A stretch of 64,000 nt of DNA from Flavobacterium sp. M31R6 (lineage in GTDB: Bacteria > Bacteroidota > Bacteroidia > Flavobacteriales > Flavobacteriaceae): NCBI RefSeq assembly GCF_013284035.1, contig NZ_CP054141.1:124001-188000 (forward strand). Direction: 5' to 3'. The notes under the pieces are model-generated. The model made no database searches, was not told the DNA's origin, and worked only from the letters and a program-made list of their open reading frames with translations. Below are positions 43,946-53,087 of the stretch, one piece after another. How positions within the stretch are numbered: position 1 is the stretch's first letter; each line of letters opens with the position of its first letter. The translations under genes were made by a program, and so were the position numbers.

Positions 43946-46166
43946 CGCCCTTACTCTTTTAGTTTACGGTACTATTTATGCCTGTGCAGATGGAGATTGG
44001 GGTTGGTCATTTGACTCCAACTTCACGCCAGAAACCTTTGTGGACAAGTCCTACTCGCCTCTTTTCTTATCTACTGATATTTTTTATGGAATTGGTTTTG
44101 ACACTGAACATCGCACACGATTTAACTCCGAGAATATAAAAGACTGGTCGACGTATCTAGAAGGTAAAATAAACGAGAAAGACTTAACTTTTTTCCTGAC
44201 TGACTCAAGCAGTACAGATGTAGCCGATTTGAACATTTATTATAAGAAAGGAAAAACAAATAAATGGACTGAAAAATGGAGTAAAAAATTTGAAATAAAC
44301 GATAGTAAAATAAAGAACTTTCTATTGTTTTTGAATGATGCCCAAATTGTTGAAACCTATTCTACGCAACAATTCGATTCTTGGAATTATGACGAAACAA
44401 CAAAACCTCAGCTTTTAACTGATACTAATTGGATCAAATCAATAGAAAAAAAATACGGTGACACTAAAGATCCTTTCCTAAAAAACAGGTATTGGTTTCT
44501 GGCCATAAAAGCTAGTTTTTACAGTGACAAACAAGTAAACGGAGTTACTTTCTTTAACCAAACAGAAAAATTAGCGCCCAAAAACACTCTATATTACAGA
44601 GCATTGGCCTATATCGCAGGAATTGAATACAAGCAAAAACATTATGCCAAATCCAATTTTCTTTACAGTCAGGTTTTTGACAAATGCCCTTCTATGAGAG
44701 TGGTTTCGGCCTATTGCTTTCATCCACAAGAACAAAAAGACTGGAAACAATCTTTGTCAATGGCTAAAACCGATGATGAAAAAGCAGCACTTTGGGCCAT
44801 ACAAGGCTATTACAATGACGATGAGAAAGCCATAGCCGAAATCTATAAACTGCAGCCAAAAAACCAACACCTTGATTTTTTATTGACCCGATTAATCAAT
44901 AATCAGGAAAATAAAATAGATCAATCATTCAAAGACAAAACTGTTCTTGAAAACAAAAAAAGAACCAAGGACAGCATCAACAAATCGACTATCAATCTGG
45001 TTACCAAAATTGCAGAATCGGATAAAACATCCAAACCTTATTTATGGAATGTGGCTGCTGGTTATCTGGAAACACTAAACGGAAATTTCAAACAAGCTGA
45101 TAAAGATTTTGACAAAGCCGAAAACAAAATGCCCAAAACCCCTTTGGCCATTAATCAAGTACGATTGTTACGTTTTGTAAACAACCTCAGCAAAATCGAC
45201 CAACTGAATCCAGAAAACGAAAAAACCATCTTGGCTGATTTATCTTGGTTGTATTTTGAATTGCCTGAAGACTCTGTTGAAAATTTCCGTTATGAAAATG
45301 CTTCCGCATGGAGCAAAAACTATTTGGCAGCATTATACCGCTCTCAAAAAAATACCGTAATGACCGAAATTTTCAATCACGATTCCGGTTTTTATGACAA
45401 TGAGAAACAACTTCTCGAGATGAAGGCTTTTTTATCCAAAACAAACAAAACCGAAATCGAAAAAATTGGCGCTTCTTTTTACGAAATTAAACTGGCTGAT
45501 ATTAACTATTTTCAAGGAGTTAAAGCCACTTTTGCAAACAAAATCCCCGAAGCCATTGCGTTTATGAAACAATCGGATAAGCTCCAAAACACCGTTTTTT
45601 ATGGAAATCCATTTCTGGGCAACATCAAAGACTGCCACGATTGTGACCATCAGGCCCCTCAAAAAAAGAAGTACAGTATGCTTGATTTCCTAACCATTAT
45701 CCAAAAAATGCAGGACAATGTGACCAAACAAGTCGATGTGTACAATAATAGTCTTTTACTTGGAAATGCGTTTTACAACATCACGCATTTTGGCAACGGC
45801 CGACTGTTTTATGAAGGTAATATTGCCGGATACGGTTCTACTCCCGACTTTTTCAGAGATCCAATTCGAGACATGATTACCAATAGTTCTTTGGCGAAAG
45901 CCTATTATGAAAGAGCATTTTTAGCTGCTAAAAACAATGAACAAAAAGCCAAAACTCAATACATGATGGCCAAATGTGAACGAAACGATTATTACAACAA
46001 AAAATACTATTCGCTTAATTTATCCACTTGGGATATCCAAGACGACCAAACCAATTTTATAGCTTGGCAGGGCTTCAAAAACATAAAAGCCAATTACTCA
46101 AAAACCAAATACTATAAAGAAATCATCAACGAATGCGGCTATTTCAAAACCTACGCCCAAAAATAG
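43905..46166 (+). CDS. large exported TPR-like protein, unrecognised
   Basis: A 753-residue protein with signal MKKDFLKKLLIAFSALTLLV and possible lipobox IYAC, followed by ADGDWGWSFDSNFTPETF. The middle is helical with TPR-like pairs (YYRALAYIAGIEYKQKHYAK, LWNVAAGYLETLNGNFKQAD). Late motifs include CHDCDHQAP and YMMAKCERNDYY. No enzyme motif is seen. It overlaps the DUF3142-like gene by 41 bp; with the small membrane protein these form a three-gene envelope operon of unknown purpose. Confidence 0.65.
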   Translation: MKKDFLKKLLIAFSALTLLVYGTIYACADGDWGWSFDSNFTPETFVDKSYSPLFLSTDIFYGIGFDTEHRTRFNSENIKDWSTYLEGKINEKDLTFFLTDSSSTDVADLNIYYKKGKTNKWTEKWSKKFEINDSKIKNFLLFLNDAQIVETYSTQQFDSWNYDETTKPQLLTDTNWIKSIEKKYGDTKDPFLKNRYWFLAIKASFYSDKQVNGVTFFNQTEKLAPKNTLYYRALAYIAGIEYKQKHYAKSNFLYSQVFDKCPSMRVVSAYCFHPQEQKDWKQSLSMAKTDDEKAALWAIQGYYNDDEKAIAEIYKLQPKNQHLDFLLTRLINNQENKIDQSFKDKTVLENKKRTKDSINKSTINLVTKIAESDKTSKPYLWNVAAGYLETLNGNFKQADKDFDKAENKMPKTPLAINQVRLLRFVNNLSKIDQLNPENEKTILADLSWLYFELPEDSVENFRYENASAWSKNYLAALYRSQKNTVMTEIFNHDSGFYDNEKQLLEMKAFLSKTNKTEIEKIGASFYEIKLADINYFQGVKATFANKIPEAIAFMKQSDKLQNTVFYGNPFLGNIKDCHDCDHQAPQKKKYSMLDFLTIIQKMQDNVTKQVDVYNNSLLLGNAFYNITHFGNGRLFYEGNIAGYGSTPDFFRDPIRDMITNSSLAKAYYERAFLAAKNNEQKAKTQYMMAKCERNDYYNKKYYSLNLSTWDIQDDQTNFIAWQGFKNIKANYSKTKYYKEIINECGYFKTYAQK

Positions 46167-46194
46167 ACGAGATTTCACGCAAGGATTTTACTTA

Positions 46195-46275
46195 ATCTGT
46201 CTCTCGCAAAGGCGCTAAGACGCAAAGAAAATGGGTTTAAACTTTGCGCCTTTGCGTCTCTGCGAGAAAAATAAT
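46195..46275. repeat. dispersed intergenic repeat (CTTTGCG type), copy 2, hairpin
   Basis: TCTCGCAAAGGCGCTAAGAC (from 46200) faces CTTTGCGCCTTTGCGTCTCT across about 14 bases, an imperfect 26-bp stem. It shares CTTTGCG/TTTGCGTCTC words with the copy at 34490-34600. It may terminate the upstream operon. Confidence 0.6.
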
Positions 46276-46307
46276 CTCAAACTTAAGAGAGTTATATTCA
46301 AGAAAAA

Positions 46308-46991
46308 TCAAGAATGCGCCATTGCCATGCAAACAATGCTAATCTTGGCCCCTGGAATTTTCAGTAATGCTTTTGAACAGGCTTCGAGAGTGGCGCCTGT
46401 AGTCAGCACATCATCAATCAGCAGATAATGTTTATTAGCATCTTCTTCCGTGAACGCAACATCAAAAACCGCTTCAATACCTTCCGTTCTTCCCAAAAGG
46501 TTTTTCTTTGATTGTGTTTTAGAATACACTTTCCGCTTTAGAATGGTGTCGTTCAACGGAATTTTAAAATTCTCGGACAAGGCCAGTCCAAAATTCGTAA
46601 CCTGATTATACCCTCGTTCTTTCAAACGTTTTTTATGCAATGGAACGGGAATAATAACATCAACATCCTTGACAACTGAACAGTCTTTTAAATCGGATGC
46701 ATACCATTCGCCCAAAAAACTTCCTATTTCTTCATGGCCTTTGTATTTCAAATTATGAATCAGCTCCTGAACCATTCCTTTCTTATGAAAATACAATAAT
46801 GCCGAAACATGTTCAACCGGTATTCGACCATAAAACTTTTTGAATGCTTCATTTACGGGGTTCAAATGATGGTTCGTCAGAGGTAATTCATGTCGGCAAA
46901 CCGTACAAATTATATATTCATTAGTACCTATAAATGATTTACAGCCAGCGCAAACCTTTGGAAAAAATAAATTAATCAAGGAATTAAGCAT
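46308..46991 (-). CDS. ComF family phosphoribosyltransferase-like protein
   Basis: A 227-residue protein. The N-terminal zinc-ribbon-like Cys pairs are VCAGCKSF and ICTVCRHEL. LKERGYNQVTNFGLALSE and the PRPP motif HYLLIDDVLTTGATLEACSK are the ComF/GntX hallmarks. ComF is a cytosolic DNA-uptake accessory protein in competent bacteria; many non-competent species keep it with unknown role. Divergent from glyS. Confidence 0.9.
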   Translation of the reverse strand: MLNSLINLFFPKVCAGCKSFIGTNEYIICTVCRHELPLTNHHLNPVNEAFKKFYGRIPVEHVSALLYFHKKGMVQELIHNLKYKGHEEIGSFLGEWYASDLKDCSVVKDVDVIIPVPLHKKRLKERGYNQVTNFGLALSENFKIPLNDTILKRKVYSKTQSKKNLLGRTEGIEAVFDVAFTEEDANKHYLLIDDVLTTGATLEACSKALLKIPGAKISIVCMAMAHS

Positions 46992-47087
46992 AAAAAAATT
47001 GATTTATCCATAAAAATAAGAAAACCTCCTATTCAAACTTCATTTTTTTTCTTTTTTTAATTTCCCTTTTTATATTTTTGCATCACT

Positions 47088-48629
47088 ATGGCAAAACAAG
47101 AAGATTTATTTAAGAATGTAGTTTCGCACGCAAAAGAATACGGATTTATTTTTCCGTCAAGCGAAATATACGATGGTTTAAGTGCAGTCTATGATTATGC
47201 ACAAAACGGAGTAGAATTAAAAAAGAACATACGCGAATATTGGTGGAAATCGATGGTTCAAATGAACGAGAACATCGTAGGATTGGACGCGGCAATATTG
47301 ATGCACCCAACAACTTGGAAAGCATCTGGTCACGTTGATGCCTTCAACGATCCATTAATAGATAACAAAGATTCCAAAAGAAGATACAGAGCCGATGTTT
47401 TGATTGAAGATTATGCTGAAAAGTTAAATCTAAAAGCTAAAAAAGAAATCGAAAAAGCGAAAGCGCGTTTTGGAGAGGCTTTTAATGAACAAGAATTCAT
47501 CACAACCAATGCTAGAGTCGTAGAATATCTATCCAAAGAAAGAGAAATTCTGGAAAGAATGGGACGTTCTTTAGGAGCTGGTGACTTGGAAGATGTAAAA
47601 GCATTAATCGAAGAACTGGAAATTGCAGATCCTGAAACAGGTTCTAGAAATTGGACTGAAGTGCGTCAATTCAACTTGATGTTTGGCACCAAACTAGGAG
47701 CTTCTGCAGATACGGCAATGGATTTATATTTACGTCCTGAAACGGCACAAGGTATTTTTGTAAATTTCTTGAACGTACAAAAATCAGGAAGAATGAAAGT
47801 TCCTTTTGGAATTGCCCAAACAGGAAAGGCATTCAGAAACGAAATTGTTGCTAGGCAGTTCATCTTCCGTATGCGTGAGTTTGAACAAATGGAAATGCAA
47901 TTTTTTGTGCGTCCAGGTGAAGAAATGCAATGGTACGAACATTGGAAAACCACTCGTTTAAACTGGCATTTATCTCTAGGATTAGGAAGAGAAAACTATC
48001 GTTTTCACGATCACGAAAAATTGGCTCACTACGCTAATGCAGCTGCCGATATCGAATTCAATTTTCCTTTTGGATTCAAAGAATTAGAAGGAATTCACTC
48101 GAGAACTGATTTTGACTTAAAAGCACACGAACAGTTTTCAGGCAGAAAATTACAGTATTTTGACGCTGAATTGAACCAAAACTATGTTCCTTATGTAGTA
48201 GAAACTTCTGTTGGTTTGGACAGAATGTTCTTGGCTGTTTTCGCTACTTCCCTAAAAGAAGAAACGCTAGAAGACGGGTCAACCAGAACAGTATTAAAAT
48301 TACCAGCAGTTCTAGCGCCAACAAAAGCTGCCGTTTTACCTTTGGTTAAAAAAGACGGCTTACCTGAAATTTCCAAAAAAATCATTGATGATTTAAAATG
48401 GGATTTCAATGTGGCCTATGATGAAAAAGATGCAGTAGGAAGACGTTACAGAAGACAAGATGCGCTGGGAACTCCATTCTGTATTACAGTGGATCACCAG
48501 ACAATTGAAGACCAAACGGTAACCATTCGTCATAGAGATACGATGAAACAAGATCGTGTAGCTATTGCCGACTTAAAATCAATCATCGAAAATGAAGTTT
48601 CGATGAAAAACTGGTTAATGAAAATGTAA
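47088..48629 (+). CDS. glyS: glycyl-tRNA synthetase (dimeric, eukaryotic/archaeal-like type)
   Basis: A 513-residue class II synthetase of the alpha2 type. Seen: FPSSEIYDGLSAVYDYAQNG near the N-terminus, LRPETAQGIFVNFLNV (motif 2 side), IGNE-type region as AFRNEIVARQFIFRMREFEQ, and SVGLDRMFLAVFA (motif 3). The anticodon-binding domain occupies the last 110 residues. A possible -7 box TATTTTTG at 47073-47080 is only 8 bases before the ATG, so a leaderless mRNA is possible. Confidence 0.95.
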   Translation: MAKQEDLFKNVVSHAKEYGFIFPSSEIYDGLSAVYDYAQNGVELKKNIREYWWKSMVQMNENIVGLDAAILMHPTTWKASGHVDAFNDPLIDNKDSKRRYRADVLIEDYAEKLNLKAKKEIEKAKARFGEAFNEQEFITTNARVVEYLSKEREILERMGRSLGAGDLEDVKALIEELEIADPETGSRNWTEVRQFNLMFGTKLGASADTAMDLYLRPETAQGIFVNFLNVQKSGRMKVPFGIAQTGKAFRNEIVARQFIFRMREFEQMEMQFFVRPGEEMQWYEHWKTTRLNWHLSLGLGRENYRFHDHEKLAHYANAAADIEFNFPFGFKELEGIHSRTDFDLKAHEQFSGRKLQYFDAELNQNYVPYVVETSVGLDRMFLAVFATSLKEETLEDGSTRTVLKLPAVLAPTKAAVLPLVKKDGLPEISKKIIDDLKWDFNVAYDEKDAVGRRYRRQDALGTPFCITVDHQTIEDQTVTIRHRDTMKQDRVAIADLKSIIENEVSMKNWLMKM

Positions 48630-48654
48630 TCATTTCATTATAATATATAAAAAG

Positions 48655-48682
48655 TGCTTCTCAATTGAGAAGCATTTTTTTT
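48655..48682 (+). terminator. intrinsic terminator of glyS
   Basis: The perfect 20-bp palindrome TGCTTCTCAATTGAGAAGCA (48655-48674) followed by eight T. The gap 48683-48938 up to the next gene shows no ORF and no exact promoter consensus. Confidence 0.85.
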
Positions 48683-48938
48683 GCTTATAAATCATTGAAA
48701 AACACTTATCATTAAGCGTATACATTTAATTAACAACTGGATACAATTTAGTTTTTAAACAATTTTTAGCCAAATTGTATTGAAAAAAGATAAATTTGAC
48801 TACTTTTATTTCGATTTATAACACAATTATCTATTTTTTTACTTCAGTCATTCTATTCTTTTTGGAGCATTATTTAAAATAAGAAAGTTATAAATTTAAA
48901 AAAGACAAAAATAAAGCATTAAAATTAAGTTTTAAAAA

Positions 48939-49748
48939 ATGAATTACACCTACATTATTATAGATGACGACCCAGAAAGCGTTTTGAAAACAAAGGCAAT
49001 TGCCAGCGAATTTTCGGAATTAAATTTTCTTGCTTCCACTGATAATTATGCTGATGGCGTAAATCTAATTTTAGAGCATATGCCCAAGCTCATCTTCTTA
49101 GAAATAGATCCAATCGATAAAAACAGTAATCTCTCCTTACAACTAATCAATGGATTAATGATGTATTTAAAAGAATTACCCAAAATTGTCATTACCACAA
49201 AGAAAAAAGATTTTGCTTTCGACTGTATCAAATATGAAGTCATCGATTATTTATTGAAACCCTTATTAGTTATCGATTTTGTAAAACTGATTCATAAATT
49301 AAATAAAATAAATACAGAAGACGAAGTTGTTCTTGTTCAAAATCCAAATGCCCGAGAAAAACGAAATCTAGAAAATGTAGAATCAAAAAACAACAAAAAA
49401 TCATTTATCCTATGCGTCAAATCCTATGGCGACCATAGATATATTGATTCTGATGAGATATGTTATTTTCAAGCCGACAATAATTCTACCGATATTCATT
49501 TAAAAAACGGCGAAATGATAACGGCTTTCAAGACACTGAAACATTTTGAAACCGTCTTGACCAATCCTTTTATACGAATCCACAATAGTTATATTGTAAA
49601 TCGGAATTTTATCTCCAGAATTCATACCGGAAACTCTTTGTGCTACATCAAGAAAACCACAATAAAGCTTCCATTCTCGAAATCTTACAAAACCAATATT
49701 GACTTTATAATTAGTGAATTTGCCAATGAAAATTATATCGAAACCTAA
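48939..49748 (+). CDS. LytTR-family response regulator with Glu at the phosphoacceptor site
   Basis: 269 residues. The receiver domain covers residues 1-120: acidic pocket IIIDDDPES, then LIFLEIDP where the usual FLDI/V Asp is E55, and the conserved Lys in IDYLLKPL. The C-terminal LytTR DNA-binding domain (about 150-265) has ICYFQADNNSTDIHLKNGE and FIRIHNSYIVNRNFISRIH. E55 could act as a constitutive mimic of the phosphorylated state. No LytS-type kinase adjoins; the next gene encodes a small exported protein. Confidence 0.85.
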   Translation: MNYTYIIIDDDPESVLKTKAIASEFSELNFLASTDNYADGVNLILEHMPKLIFLEIDPIDKNSNLSLQLINGLMMYLKELPKIVITTKKKDFAFDCIKYEVIDYLLKPLLVIDFVKLIHKLNKINTEDEVVLVQNPNAREKRNLENVESKNNKKSFILCVKSYGDHRYIDSDEICYFQADNNSTDIHLKNGEMITAFKTLKHFETVLTNPFIRIHNSYIVNRNFISRIHTGNSLCYIKKTTIKLPFSKSYKTNIDFIISEFANENYIET

Positions 49749-49923
49749 GAAATAGTCGTTTGCCCTGAATTGCTATCCATTCACTATCAAACGAATACCA
49801 TTGACCATAAACGCCTTTTTTTGAATTGATTATTGCGGCTTCCTGTTTAGTTTTACAAAAGAATTCCAACACAAACGGAATTAAAAACGTAAAAAATAAC
49901 AACAACATAAAAGCCCAAAAATC

Positions 49924-50181
49924 ATGAAAAAAGCTATCTTAACTATCGGATTATTTACATTAGTATTGGCAACAACTTCATTTGCTTCTCCAAAAATTTC
50001 AACTTCTTCAATTGCTGATAATGCAGTAATTACATCAATTGATGGGAATGGAGGACAAGATTCAGGAAGAACTAGAAAATTAGATTATATCGGTAATTCT
50101 TCTAACTCTGCGATGAAACAATTATCCGATATTGATGGAAATGGAGGGCAAGATTCTGGAGGAGGAAAAAAAATAGACTAA
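49924..50181 (+). CDS. small exported protein with duplicated IDGNGGQDSG motif
   Basis: 85 residues. The signal peptide is cleaved near TTSFASPK (residue about 22). The mature part of about 60 residues carries IDGNGGQDSG twice, followed by a basic stretch each time (RTRKLD and GGKKID). No Cys. A near-consensus promoter (TTG 49826, TAGTTTTA at 49848-49855) and a strong terminator at 50202-50233 make it a discrete unit between two regulatory genes. Could be a peptide signal precursor, a Ca-binding or surface peptide; unrecognised. Confidence 0.7.
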   Translation: MKKAILTIGLFTLVLATTSFASPKISTSSIADNAVITSIDGNGGQDSGRTRKLDYIGNSSNSAMKQLSDIDGNGGQDSGGGKKID

Positions 50182-50201
50182 AAAAGATTTTAAATAATAA
50201 G

Positions 50202-50233
50202 AAAGGCTGTCATTTATTTGGCAGCCTTTTTTT
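50202..50233 (+). terminator. terminator of the small exported protein gene
   Basis: AAAGGCTG (50202-50209) pairs with CAGCCTTT (50222-50229), followed by a T-run. It lies just before the kinase gene, so kinase expression needs read-through or a promoter I cannot see. Confidence 0.8.
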
Positions 50234-50236
50234 TAT

Positions 50237-52324
50237 ATGAAAAGTTTTAGTATTTTTGATTCAACTCAAATGCTCCAATTGAATAAAATTAACTACATAC
50301 TAATCCTTTTTTTGGTTATTTTTTTTGGTTGCAACAAGAAAAAAGTTGCTATAGAAAACTCTAATCCTAAAAAAGACAGCCTTCCTATTTATCTTACTCT
50401 GGCTAATGACGACCATTTGCCTTTTACTTATAAAAAAAAATACAATCAAAAGGCATTTGATATTATTATGAATCAAAAAGATGATTCCATTAATAAAATT
50501 AATCTCTTTAAGGTTGCCAATCGCTATTACAATATGAACGATTGGAATGGTTACCGTGAAACTTCCAAGCTTATTTTGGAACGTTCTCAAAAAAGTCATG
50601 ACTCTGCAAATATAGCCAAGGCTTATACATATCTAGGGGATTATTATAGTGCACAAGCCATATCTGACAGTGCCTATTTGAATTACTTTAAGGCAGAAAA
50701 GTTATACCTTAATCTTAACAATAATTACAATCTAGCTAAAACAATTTTTAGTAAAGCAAATTTACAATTCAACGAAAGTGACTATTTTAACAGTGAAATA
50801 GCGGTTTTCAAAGCGTTGAAAACTCTTAAAGGAGAAAATGCGAATGATTTACTTTATGAATCCTATAATCTTTTGGGTATTTTATATAATGAAAGAGAAG
50901 AATTTGACAGAGCTTTAGAATACCATAATAAAGCCTTGGCTATTATTGATAACCAATCTTTTCCATCAGTTTTGCAATCCAAAGCATCTTCATTAAATAA
51001 TATGGGGTATGTCTATTTGAATTTGAAAAATTACAAGCAAGCCAAAAGCTACTTCGAAAAAGGCTTAGAAGAAGAAAATTTATTTGTGGATAAGCCCAAA
51101 TTATATGCCATGTTATTGGATAATTTAGCCTATGCTAAATTCAAACTTAAAGAATCAGAAGGACTCCCATATCAATTTTATAGAGCACTAAAAATTAGAG
51201 ATAGTTTACATATTACCTCTGGAATTATTATCAACAAAACCCATTTGTCTGAGTATTTTGCTTCCAAAAATGATACTTTCAAAGCTGTGCAATATGCAAA
51301 ACAAGCACTTGCTCTTTCCCGCAGCACCAATCGATTGAGAAGCATACTTGAAGCGCTTAAGCAAATAGAAGCTGTAGATCCAAAAAATGCTTCTAAATAT
51401 TCTAAAGAATACATCCTTATCAATGATCGCCTACAAAAAGCAGAACGCAAAATGGGGGAGAAATTCTCGAGAATAGAATATGAAACCGATGAAATCAAAG
51501 TGGAGAACACGAATCTAGAAGGCCAAAATAAGAAACTTTTGTTAATCTTTGGTTCTTTTATAATCTTGGCAATATTATTGTATACTATTAAATTACAAAA
51601 AGTTAAGCAACGTGAACTGCTATTCAAACAGCAACAACAACAAGCCAATGCCGAAATCTATAATCTATTGATTAATCAACAAAACGCTATTGAAATCAAT
51701 AGTATTAAAGAGAAAAAAAGAGTAGCCAGAGAATTACACGATGGTGTTCTAGGCAGAATGTTTGGTGTTCGAATCAATCTAGATAGTTTAAACAAAATCA
51801 AAGACGATTCCGGAATCGAAAGAAGACTGAACTACCTGACTGAACTCAAGAACATTGAACAAGATATTCGTGAAATTTCACACAACCTGAACAGAGAAAA
51901 ATCAGAATTAATTAATAACTTCGTTGCTATAGTAGCTAATTTATTTGAAGAACAGAAAAAAACATACAGTACAAAGTTTCTTGCCCATATTGACCCTGCT
52001 ATTAAATGGGATTTTATTGACAATACAGTAAAAATTAATATATACCGTATTCTTCAGGAATCCCTTCAAAATTGTAATAAATATGCTAATGCCACAAAGA
52101 TAAAGGTGGAATTCAAAAAACAAAATGACAATTTAATATTAAAAATCAGCGATGATGGTGTTGGGTTTAATATCAATCGTGCAAAAAAAGGTATAGGTCT
52201 CCAAAATATAAAAACAAGGACCATAGAATGTGAAGGAACGCTCGAAATAAAATCAAAAAAAGAAGAAGGAACTACCATAATAATAGTAATCCCAATTAAA
52301 AAAACACAAAAACCTACAACATAA
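50237..52324 (+). CDS. TPR sensor histidine kinase (NarL-type, HisKA_3)
   Basis: 695 residues. The lipobox-like N-terminus is YILILFLVIFFGC; an alternative ATG at 50270 would give a shorter signal. TPR repeats cover about 110-400 (AKAYTYLGDYYSAQAISDSA, EYHNKALAI, SLNNMGYVYLNLKNYKQAKS). A transmembrane helix is near residue 440 (LLLIFGSFIILAILLYTIKL). The kinase core has H501 in ARELHDGVLGR, and ATPase motifs ISDDGVGFNI and GIGLQNIKTR. TPR domains probably sense a peptide or protein in the periplasm. Its stop overlaps the response regulator start by 1 bp. Confidence 0.88.
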   Translation: MKSFSIFDSTQMLQLNKINYILILFLVIFFGCNKKKVAIENSNPKKDSLPIYLTLANDDHLPFTYKKKYNQKAFDIIMNQKDDSINKINLFKVANRYYNMNDWNGYRETSKLILERSQKSHDSANIAKAYTYLGDYYSAQAISDSAYLNYFKAEKLYLNLNNNYNLAKTIFSKANLQFNESDYFNSEIAVFKALKTLKGENANDLLYESYNLLGILYNEREEFDRALEYHNKALAIIDNQSFPSVLQSKASSLNNMGYVYLNLKNYKQAKSYFEKGLEEENLFVDKPKLYAMLLDNLAYAKFKLKESEGLPYQFYRALKIRDSLHITSGIIINKTHLSEYFASKNDTFKAVQYAKQALALSRSTNRLRSILEALKQIEAVDPKNASKYSKEYILINDRLQKAERKMGEKFSRIEYETDEIKVENTNLEGQNKKLLLIFGSFIILAILLYTIKLQKVKQRELLFKQQQQQANAEIYNLLINQQNAIEINSIKEKKRVARELHDGVLGRMFGVRINLDSLNKIKDDSGIERRLNYLTELKNIEQDIREISHNLNREKSELINNFVAIVANLFEEQKKTYSTKFLAHIDPAIKWDFIDNTVKINIYRILQESLQNCNKYANATKIKVEFKKQNDNLILKISDDGVGFNINRAKKGIGLQNIKTRTIECEGTLEIKSKKEEGTTIIIVIPIKKTQKPTT

Positions 52325-53019
52325 TGACAGTTGATTCAAAAGTGGAAAAATTAATTAAAAAGAACATTTTAATAGTAGATGATCATCCCTTTATAATTGA
52401 CGGATATAAAAACGCCATTACTCGTTACAAACCCGACATTTATGAATACTCCTTTACCCAAGGTAAGGACTGCGAGACAGGTTATAATATTATCACAAAT
52501 CCTGAAACTGCTCCTTTTGATGTCGCTTTTTTAGATATCAGTATGCCTGCCTTTGAAGAAAAAGGAATTGTTTCCGGTGAGGATTTAGCAAAATTAATTT
52601 TAGAATTGATGCCCAATTGCAAAATTATTTTGCTCACGATGTACACTGAATTACTCAAAATAAAAAACATAATTGAGACTATAAATCCTGCTGGACTGGT
52701 TATAAAAAATGACTTAACCTTTGATGAATTACTTTTTGGCTTTGACATTATATTGAAAGATGAAATATATTACAGTCATTCTGTGATTAAAATGGCGGAT
52801 CAAATAAACAATGATTTTGAAGGTATCGATCAGTTTGACAAATTAATTTTATTCCATATTTCAAAAGGAACAAAAACCAAAGATATTCCACAATACATTC
52901 CTATTTCACTGCACGCCATAGAAAATAGAAAAGTAAATCTAAAAGAATTATTTAAAATTGAAGATGGAAGTGATATTGATTTGATTCGGGAAGCAAAAGT
53001 TAGGGGAATTATCTTTTAA
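52324..53019 (+). CDS. response regulator (NarL/LuxR-like), partner of the TPR kinase
   Basis: 231 residues. The receiver domain has ILIVDDHPFIIDGY, phosphoacceptor D71 in VAFLDISMP, and ILLTMYTE. The C-terminal region, KLILFHISKGTKTKDIPQYI then LHAIENRKVNLKELF, is a divergent LuxR-type helix-turn-helix. ATG 52324 shares its first base with the kinase stop codon, so the two are translationally coupled and form a two-component pair. Target genes unknown; the adjacent exported protein and LytTR gene are candidates. Confidence 0.85.
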   Translation: MTVDSKVEKLIKKNILIVDDHPFIIDGYKNAITRYKPDIYEYSFTQGKDCETGYNIITNPETAPFDVAFLDISMPAFEEKGIVSGEDLAKLILELMPNCKIILLTMYTELLKIKNIIETINPAGLVIKNDLTFDELLFGFDIILKDEIYYSHSVIKMADQINNDFEGIDQFDKLILFHISKGTKTKDIPQYIPISLHAIENRKVNLKELFKIEDGSDIDLIREAKVRGIIF

Positions 53020-53030
53020 CTTTTTCAATA

Positions 53031-53074
53031 AAAAACAGAAAAGCGACACCAAATAGTGTCGCTTTTCTGTTTTT
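53031..53074. terminator. bidirectional terminator between the response regulator and thiL
   Basis: A 19-bp perfect stem, 53031-53049 (AAAAACAGAAAAGCGACAC) with 53056-53074, and a 6-base loop. It serves both converging genes. Confidence 0.88.
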
Positions 53075-53087
53075 TATGTCTTATCTA

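Noticed and set aside
50237..50270. Kinase start at ATG 50237 versus ATG 50270
   Set aside because: Could not be decided. The longer form is listed, but the shorter one gives a more usual lipoprotein signal and clears the terminator.
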